DNA of 64,000 nt from Verrucomicrobiota bacterium. GTDB lineage: Bacteria; Verrucomicrobiota; Verrucomicrobiia; Chthoniobacterales; UBA10450. Position numbers and translations under genes: made by a program. The stretch is taken from contig QHOS01000019.1 in the NCBI GenBank assembly GCA_003219415.1, positions 1 to 64,000 of the forward strand, in the 5' to 3' direction. Within the stretch, counting starts at the first letter, position 1. The number at the start of each line of letters is the position of its first letter. Below are positions 58,358 to 64,000 of this stretch, piece by piece. Under the pieces are notes generated by a model that had not been told where the DNA came from, ran no database searches, and was given only the letters and a program-made list of their open reading frames with translations.

Positions 58358-59131
58358 GTGACGTTAGGTGTCTGCATCTTAATCGTGGCGCGCGGCTCGG
58401 ATTATTTGTTGGTCGATATCAGCAATTCATATACAAAATTTGCCTTTGCATCGACAAGGCGAGTTTTAGCTCCTACGCGGTTCCCTACCAGCGAGCTTTC
58501 AAGCGGCGTGGTCGCACGATTCCTCGGGAAACGAAATGTAAAGAAGCTGGTTGTCTCTTCGGTAGTGCCCGCGAAGAACTCGGCAATTTTGAGGGCCGCA
58601 GCAAAAGTGAATGTGCTTTGGCTGGATTGGAAGCTGAAGCTGGGTGTCGATATTGATTATCCGAAACCACAATCGATTGGTGCGGATCGGTTGGCGAACG
58701 CTGCGGCGGTGACAGCCCTTCACGGCTTTCCCGCAATCGTAGTGGATTTCGGCACGGCTGTGACCTTTGACATCGTCTCTGGACGCCGGGCTTACATTGG
58801 CGGTGTGATTGCGCCAGGGCTTGAAGCAATGACTAATTTTCTTTATCGGCGAACGGCACTCCTCCCGGAGCTTTCATTGAAAGAACCGCGACGCGCAGTC
58901 GGTAAATCGACAATCCAGGCGATGTTGTCGGGAGCCGTGTTCGGCTATCGCGGATTGGTTCGCGAAATCCTGGCGCAAGTTAGAGCAGAGCAGTTTTCGC
59001 ATAAGAAAGTTCATGTCGTCGCGACCGGTGGCTACGCGCGCCTAATCGCGCGACGATTGCCGGAGATCGATGTGGTTCATCCGAACCTTACTCTGGAAGG
59101 ATTGCGAATTGTGGCCAACCTCAATGACTGA
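58358..59131 (+). CDS. coaX: type III pantothenate kinase
   Basis: CoaX phosphorylates pantothenate, the first committed step of CoA synthesis. Motifs of the ASKHA fold are visible: LLVDISNSYTKFAFA (phosphate-1), KPQSIGADRLANAAAV, AIVVDFGTAVTFDIV (phosphate-2 with catalytic Asp) and YIGGVIAPGLEAM. The phosphate-1 motif DIGNT is DISNS here. The 257-residue frame starts at GTG 58358, but GTG 58385 or TTG 58406 would give a more usual N-terminus just before LLVD. With coaB and coaC it supplies three CoA enzymes in this window. Confidence 0.9.
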   Translation: MTLGVCILIVARGSDYLLVDISNSYTKFAFASTRRVLAPTRFPTSELSSGVVARFLGKRNVKKLVVSSVVPAKNSAILRAAAKVNVLWLDWKLKLGVDIDYPKPQSIGADRLANAAAVTALHGFPAIVVDFGTAVTFDIVSGRRAYIGGVIAPGLEAMTNFLYRRTALLPELSLKEPRRAVGKSTIQAMLSGAVFGYRGLVREILAQVRAEQFSHKKVHVVATGGYARLIARRLPEIDVVHPNLTLEGLRIVANLND

Positions 59132-59224
59132 TTCACGACCGTGCAGGGTGGTCGGGCCCTGTATTCTTGCGTTTAATTTTTCCGAAGGGAACTGAAAAAT
59201 CGACTCACGGGAGCAACTTTCCAC

Positions 59225-59253
59225 TTGTCAGACGCGCTGAATAGGGTTTCAAT
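59225..59253 (+). promoter_or_regulatory. candidate sigma70-type promoter of the long TPR gene
   Basis: TTGTCA (59225-59230), a 17-base spacer and TTCAAT (59248-59253) match the consensus at 5/6 and 4/6. The start codon at 59263 would then be almost leaderless. Confidence 0.35.
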
Positions 59254-59262
59254 CGCTACTTC

Positions 59263-62200
59263 ATGAGAGTCTGGGGGATGGCGGCGATCGCCGCGCTGGT
59301 GCTTAGGTTATTCGCCGCGGATTCGTTTGGAGCGGAAAATGTCGCCCCGACGAAAGCGGAGCTGGAGGAAATGTACAACGCTGCGTTCCGGGCGTTCGAT
59401 TCTGGCAAATTCGCGGAAGCGCTAAAACAACTCGATGGCATCGATGCCCGCCAACCTGATCTTGCCGCGTCAAAGAACCTTCGCGGCGTGATCCAGATGC
59501 GCCAGGGTAACTACGATCAGGCGGAAGCGGCACTACAGGATGCAGCCCGGATCGATCCAAAGTTCTGGAACGCGCGCTTCAATCTGGCGGAAATCCCGTT
59601 TCTGAGAAAAGATTGGCCGGAAGCGCGCAAGCGCTTCGAACAACTCCTTTCCAGTGGTGAATCGGATCTGGCGAAAGAAGCTTCGCAGCTGATTCAATAC
59701 AAAATTCTGCTCACGTACCTCCTCGAGGGGAAAGAAGACATGGTCGACTCTATTCAGGCCAAATTGGAGCTTTCGCCTGATACGCCAGCCGTTGACTATG
59801 TGAAGGCGGCCGTTGCGCTTAAACAGAAGAATCAAAAAGAAGCCAAAGATTGGATCGGCGTCGCGGAAAAGAACTTTTCACCGCAACTAAACAAGCTTTT
59901 CGCCGAATCACTTTACGAAGTTGGGTGGCTGGAAAAGCCAGCTGGCGAAGCGCGACCTTCGTTGCCGCTCATGACAGCCGCTGAGCGCTCTGAAAAAACG
60001 AAGGCCACCGCCCGCGCAAAGTTCGAGCAGGCACAGCAAGCGCTGCGGCAGCGCGATTTGACGGCAGCGCTCAAACTGATCGATGAAGCGGATAAGGCAG
60101 ATCCGAATCAGGCGTCGACGATTAATTTACGCGGCGAGATTCTGGCGCAGCAGGAACAGTTCGACCAGGCCGAAGCGGCATTTAAGAAGGCAGCGAAGCT
60201 GGATCCGAAACTTCGCGAGGCACAATACAATCTGGCGCAAATTCCCTTTAAGAAGAAGGAGTATGCAAAAGCGCGGGACCGTTTCGAGACGTTGTACAAG
60301 CGCACTCCTGGAGGCGATAAAAATCAAGCGGCAGAACTTATCAAATTCAAGATCTACATGACGCTTTTGCTCGAAGGAAAAGAGAGCCGCGCACACGCGA
60401 TGATGGACGAGTTTCAATTTACCGGGGATACGCCCGCACTCTATTACGCCCAGGCAGCTTGGGAATTTCAACATAACAATCCAGAGAAGGCCTCGGATTG
60501 GACTGCTTCGGCGAATAAGATTTATTCGTCGGCACTCAACAGCGTTTTTGCGGACGCTTTTTACGATGTTGGTTGGATGCAAAGGCCAGCAGCTGCGACC
60601 ATGCCGACACCCGCGTTTGACACAGCCCAGGCTGAGGGGAGTCCAGCAGTCGAGCCGAGTCCCATTCCGGACAAGGTTTTCGCTGCAAATAGCCAAAGTG
60701 ACACCTCGAAGGGTGAAGGGCTGGCTTTGGGCTCAACGGTGAACGCGCCTGGGGCTGGACTGGATATCGCCGGCACTGGAACAGCTGCGCAGACTTCCAT
60801 CTCTGCATCGAACGAGTCGGCTTCGGGAACAGGCTCGCAGCCTGAGCATCCGGCATCGGCATTGTCCTCAGCTGGCAGCGAATCCACGGCTGCGGCGTCG
60901 CCCGCTGAGTCACCGCAGACATCGCCCGCTTCCACGGAGCAAAATGATCAGACGGCTGTTGCCCAAACGAGCGTTTCCCCGAGTCCCGCCGCAGAAGTCA
61001 TGCCTGTCAAAGTTGCGTCGTCCAGCATTCTGGCGAAAGGCAGAATGTGGCTTGTAGGCGGACTACTTTTAGCGGCGCTGCTCATCCTCGCCTGGGTGAT
61101 CGTGCCTACCCTTCGCCGTCGTTATGCCTTTGATGTGCCAAGTTACCCGCGAGCCCCCTCTGCTGCCGCGCCTGCTCTGTTTAAGCCGAAAGCGGCGTCG
61201 GCATCGCCGCAAAAGAAGACTTTGCAGGGCAACGGCTTTGTCGGAGGGCCCCGTCAGATTTCGCTACAATTGAAGGCATCGAAACTAGCATTGCGACATA
61301 GCGCTGTTCCTTCGCGCGACCTGAGCGGTGGTTTTGATCTGACCAAAGGCATGAGAGCAAAGCCGTCACGAGACTCAGCCGCTCAGACGGAAGAGCCAAG
61401 TCCCGGGGTATCGCTTATTGGCTCAGCTATGGGATCAGAGGCTGAATCATTCGTCGGGTCAGTTGTCGAACAAGCGGCAGAGAACGGAGAAAGCTTGCAT
61501 ACGGATACTCCGCAGAAGCCTGAGATGGCCGCGGTTTTAGCGATCAACGAATTGACCGAGGTCACTGCGACAGCGCCGCAAGCGACGGTTGAGATTCCCG
61601 AAAGCGTTGAGGAAATCACATGGCCTGCAGATGAGGCGAGCGAAGTGTTCGACGGCGCGATTGAAAACGCATCGTTTCCTGAGGAGCCTGCCGAGATCCC
61701 ACCAGATACAGGAGTCGCATTGCCTGCGGTGACAACATTGACAGAGCTTCCCGTTGAATCGATCAGCCTGGAGCCAACAATGCCCGATCAAACAGTTTCG
61801 CCTGTGATTCCTACCCCAGTGCTCGCAAGGGCTGCTATGCTCCCCTCTGATTCACCGCCAAAGGCCGCTTCCGCAGAGCCTGTATTTTCGCAAACAACAA
61901 CACCCGCAATCATGCCTGAAACAACTCAAACCCCAACCGCTCCCGCAAACAAAGCCCCGGCCCCGCCGATGGCAAAACCACAACAACCGCCTGCCGTGAT
62001 GCAAACATCCGTGCAGCTTACCTTCTCGTTCGAGATCGCAGCCATGCAGTTGACATCCAGTTTTAAAATGGGCGCTCTCAAGGTGCGTCCCATATCGAAG
62101 CTGGTAACGATGCGGTTGCCTTCGGCTCAGCAGCCTCAGTCCGCTCTGAATTTGCAGGTCAGTTTCGAAATCGCAAAGATTCAGCCCGCCGCAGGAGCGC

Positions 62201-62580
62201 TCGGCAGGATTCGAATGGTTCCGTCGCAACAGCAGAGACCCACTCCGGGCGGTTTGCCGTCATTCGCAGTTGCGGGATTACAGGTGGTTCCCAATTCTGA
62301 GACCGCACCAGTCCAACTCACACCCTCGCAACAGGGACGAGCGTCCGTCCTCATCACGGTTCCGTTCCAGATTACCACACTTGAGTTTGCGCCCTCTCTC
62401 GAAATAGCATCCGTCATCCTAAACTCGAACTCCAAGCAGGTGGCTGTTCAGTTGCCGGGCGCCGGGCCGACCCCGGTTGAAGGCGCGCCAATGTTTGAGA
62501 TCGCAAACCTGGAGTTAGGTGAAGGCGGCGAGATCGGCATGATGCATCTGAACCCGGTTAGCGCGCCAAAGCGCGCCTGA
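59263..62580 (+). CDS. exported TPR protein with central membrane span and novel C-terminal repeats
   Basis: A 1105-residue protein with no assigned function. A signal-peptide-like start (MAAIAALVLRLFAADSFGA) is followed by two homologous TPR-containing blocks (about 33-225 and 245-440; both contain the pattern KFWNARFNLAEIPFLRK / KLREAQYNLAQIPFKKK and end in a YEVGW/YDVGW motif), a Ser/Ala/Thr-rich low-complexity stretch (about 445-585), one hydrophobic span (about 594-617, LVGGLLLAALLILAWVIV) followed by RRR, a second low-complexity region, and a C-terminal region (about 915-1100) with recurring FEIA-x-(L/M)-x-L units. Topology suggests a periplasmic TPR part and cytoplasmic tail, or the reverse if the N-terminus is uncleaved. 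Confidence 0.7.
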   Translation: MRVWGMAAIAALVLRLFAADSFGAENVAPTKAELEEMYNAAFRAFDSGKFAEALKQLDGIDARQPDLAASKNLRGVIQMRQGNYDQAEAALQDAARIDPKFWNARFNLAEIPFLRKDWPEARKRFEQLLSSGESDLAKEASQLIQYKILLTYLLEGKEDMVDSIQAKLELSPDTPAVDYVKAAVALKQKNQKEAKDWIGVAEKNFSPQLNKLFAESLYEVGWLEKPAGEARPSLPLMTAAERSEKTKATARAKFEQAQQALRQRDLTAALKLIDEADKADPNQASTINLRGEILAQQEQFDQAEAAFKKAAKLDPKLREAQYNLAQIPFKKKEYAKARDRFETLYKRTPGGDKNQAAELIKFKIYMTLLLEGKESRAHAMMDEFQFTGDTPALYYAQAAWEFQHNNPEKASDWTASANKIYSSALNSVFADAFYDVGWMQRPAAATMPTPAFDTAQAEGSPAVEPSPIPDKVFAANSQSDTSKGEGLALGSTVNAPGAGLDIAGTGTAAQTSISASNESASGTGSQPEHPASALSSAGSESTAAASPAESPQTSPASTEQNDQTAVAQTSVSPSPAAEVMPVKVASSSILAKGRMWLVGGLLLAALLILAWVIVPTLRRRYAFDVPSYPRAPSAAAPALFKPKAASASPQKKTLQGNGFVGGPRQISLQLKASKLALRHSAVPSRDLSGGFDLTKGMRAKPSRDSAAQTEEPSPGVSLIGSAMGSEAESFVGSVVEQAAENGESLHTDTPQKPEMAAVLAINELTEVTATAPQATVEIPESVEEITWPADEASEVFDGAIENASFPEEPAEIPPDTGVALPAVTTLTELPVESISLEPTMPDQTVSPVIPTPVLARAAMLPSDSPPKAASAEPVFSQTTTPAIMPETTQTPTAPANKAPAPPMAKPQQPPAVMQTSVQLTFSFEIAAMQLTSSFKMGALKVRPISKLVTMRLPSAQQPQSALNLQVSFEIAKIQPAAGALGRIRMVPSQQQRPTPGGLPSFAVAGLQVVPNSETAPVQLTPSQQGRASVLITVPFQITTLEFAPSLEIASVILNSNSKQVAVQLPGAGPTPVEGAPMFEIANLELGEGGEIGMMHLNPVSAPKRA

Positions 62581-62623
62581 CCTAGACGAAGGTTCTTTGT
62601 CGGAAGAAGACGGCTTGCGCAGC

Positions 62624-63724
62624 TCAGCGCCAGTTTAGCGAACGCAGTTGTTTCGGAAGAAACATTCCGTTCTTTCGAACTAGCTTACCGTCGAAATAGA
62701 TTTCTCCGCCGCCGTATTCCGGGCGTTGAATGCTTACGATATCCCAGTGCACCTGGCTTCGGTTTCCATTGTCTGCTTCTTCGTAGGCTTGCCCTGGAGT
62801 AAAATGAAACGAGCCGGCGATTTTTTCATCAAACAAAATGTCCCGCATCGGATGTAAAATACGCGGATTAAATCCGAGTGAAAATTCGCCGATGTAGCGT
62901 GCACCCGGATCTGAATCGAGAATCTTGTTCAGTTTTTTGGTTTCGTTGCTTGTCGCGTCAACTATTTTTCCGTTTTTGAATTCGAGACGGATGCCATCGA
63001 AGGCGATTCCCTGATAAATGCTTGGCGCGTTAAACGTCACGTGGCCTTCGACTGAATCTCTCACGGGGCAACTGAACACCTCACCATCGGGGATATTGCG
63101 ATCGCCACCGCAGATCACGGCTGGAATCCCCTTCTTGCTAAAACGGAGATCGGTGCCGCGACCTTTGATTTCGACTCGATCCGTCTTTTCCATCAAACGA
63201 TGGAGCGCCTTCATGCCCGGTAGAAGCTTCCGATAATCCAGCGTGCAGACTTCGAAATAGAAATCCTCAAAGGCCTCGGTGCTCATTCCTGCAAGCTGTG
63301 CCATGGACGGCGTGGGCCAGCGCAGGACTACCCACTTGGTCTTTTTGACTCGCTGATCCTGTACCGACCGCATTTTCCTGGCGATCAATTTCATTGTCTC
63401 CGGCGGCACATCGGAGAGTTCGGTGACGTTGTTGCTGCCTCGCACTGCGATATACGCATCCATTTTTTTCATTCGCGCCAGTTCGTGGCCTGCTGTGAGA
63501 TTTAGCTGTCTGTCAGAGGCTTCCAGCGCGAGAGCGCGGTTTACCCGGACGTGATAGGTCTGGGCAAATGGCACTCCGCCCGCTTTCCGCGCCGCGCGTA
63601 CCAGCGCGATGGTCATTTCGTCAGGAATATCGAATGCCTCAATGAGAACCGTTTCATTACGCTTGAGACGGATAGAATATTCCACCAGAAGTTTCGCGAG
63701 TTTATCAAACCGGGCGTCGTGCAT
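62624..63724 (-). CDS. M29-family aminopeptidase
   Basis: A 366-residue metallopeptidase of the thermophilic aminopeptidase family (AmpS/AmpT type). Motif order: [89 protein letters not shown] with the acidic metal ligand (DGE), [13 protein letters not shown] (second Glu) and the [11 protein letters not shown] tail with the conserved His and Asp. The start ATG 63724 is 46 bases from the rsmB-type gene that precedes it on the same strand. Confidence 0.87.
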   Translation of the reverse strand: MHDARFDKLAKLLVEYSIRLKRNETVLIEAFDIPDEMTIALVRAARKAGGVPFAQTYHVRVNRALALEASDRQLNLTAGHELARMKKMDAYIAVRGSNNVTELSDVPPETMKLIARKMRSVQDQRVKKTKWVVLRWPTPSMAQLAGMSTEAFEDFYFEVCTLDYRKLLPGMKALHRLMEKTDRVEIKGRGTDLRFSKKGIPAVICGGDRNIPDGEVFSCPVRDSVEGHVTFNAPSIYQGIAFDGIRLEFKNGKIVDATSNETKKLNKILDSDPGARYIGEFSLGFNPRILHPMRDILFDEKIAGSFHFTPGQAYEEADNGNRSQVHWDIVSIQRPEYGGGEIYFDGKLVRKNGMFLPKQLRSLNWR

Positions 63725-63770
63725 AGGCTCTTATCATTCCACCAGCATCGCCGGACGCAACCGGCTGATG

Positions 63771-64000
63771 CTACGCGCTTCGGATAAATTTCGCTGCGAA
63801 AGCGCCATCGAGCCCGTCTTGAAAGGGAAGCGAACGCTTTTGCCCTTCGAGGCGCAGGATGGACGCGCTGGTGAGAGCTCGCTGCACGACTTGCTCGTTC
63901 TCTTCCGGCTCAAGGCTGCATGTGCCGTAAACGAGTGTGCCCTTCTGCTTTAATAGCGGAACGAGCGCGCAAATAATTTCGAGTTGCCGCTGTTGCATGC
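63771..64000 (-). CDS. rsmB: RsmB/NOP-type 16S rRNA cytosine-C5 methyltransferase, 3' end only
   Basis: Only the last 76 or so codons are in the window; the 5' part lies beyond the right edge. The visible part, QQRQLEIICALVPLLKQKG followed by VYGTCSLEPEENEQVV, is the C-terminal block of RsmB/NOP m5C methyltransferases, with the TCS motif containing one of the two family cysteines, then LPFQDGLDGAFAAKFIR. The call to RsmB rather than another NOP-type enzyme is tentative. Confidence 0.75.
   Translation of the reverse strand, partial: MQQRQLEIICALVPLLKQKGTLVYGTCSLEPEENEQVVQRALTSASILRLEGQKRSLPFQDGLDGAFAAKFIRSA

Overview
The window reads as a chromosomal segment of a Gram-negative soil or freshwater bacterium, most likely of the Verrucomicrobiota (Spartobacteria/Chthoniobacterales type). 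This is inferred from three things: a TonB-dependent outer-membrane receptor, a set of transmembrane-TPR proteins resembling eukaryotic TMTC O-mannosyltransferases, and many intergenic inverted repeats built from short tandem words, two of which sit in frame inside genes. No rRNA, phage, transposase or CRISPR array was seen. Gene density is high, many genes overlap by 4 to 20 bases, and Shine-Dalgarno motifs are often weak or absent.

Region 1 (1 to about 20.6 kb) is mostly housekeeping: dxs (cut by the left edge) with xseB; gcvT-gcvH; a rhomboid-like protein and a HemQ-type protein; tRNA-Ser(GGA); a left-handed beta-helix protein, cysS, ispF and an inositol-monophosphatase-like gene; the overlapping chain yicC-gmk-coaC-coaB, in which the usually fused CoaBC is split; an anion permease; divergent mutY and rnhC; an HU-type protein; and a hybrid histidine kinase. 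A tiny gene for an 18-residue Lys/Ala peptide with its own terminator lies upstream of the inositol-phosphatase gene.

Region 2 (20.9 to 37.2 kb) holds a GT2 glycosyltransferase with an L,D-transpeptidase, rpsT, the pyruvate dehydrogenase genes E1alpha-E1beta-E2, two methyltransferases (one just upstream in region 1), a dGTPase-like HD hydrolase, a LON-domain protein, aroD-ribE, nhaA and a membrane-fused spermidine-synthase-like protein.

Region 3 (37.2 to 54.9 kb) is the accessory core. It has a TonB-dependent receptor with duplicated upstream sequence, five TMTC-like membrane/TPR proteins of two subfamilies in mixed orientations, one further GT-C glycosyltransferase, and an alkaline-phosphatase-fold protein that has lost its nucleophile and most metal ligands. 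A cell-envelope glycosylation locus is the best inference for this region.

Region 4 (54.9 kb to the end) returns to housekeeping: gpmI, hemB with an overlapping MmcB-like nuclease gene, coaX, a very long TPR protein with a central membrane span and an unusual C-terminal repeat, an M29 aminopeptidase, and the 3' end of an rsmB-type rRNA methyltransferase cut by the right edge. Pathways represented are MEP isoprenoid (dxs, ispF), coenzyme A (coaB, coaC, coaX), heme (hemB, hemQ), glycine cleavage (gcvT, gcvH), pyruvate dehydrogenase, and base-excision or RNA/DNA repair (mutY, rnhC, xseB).
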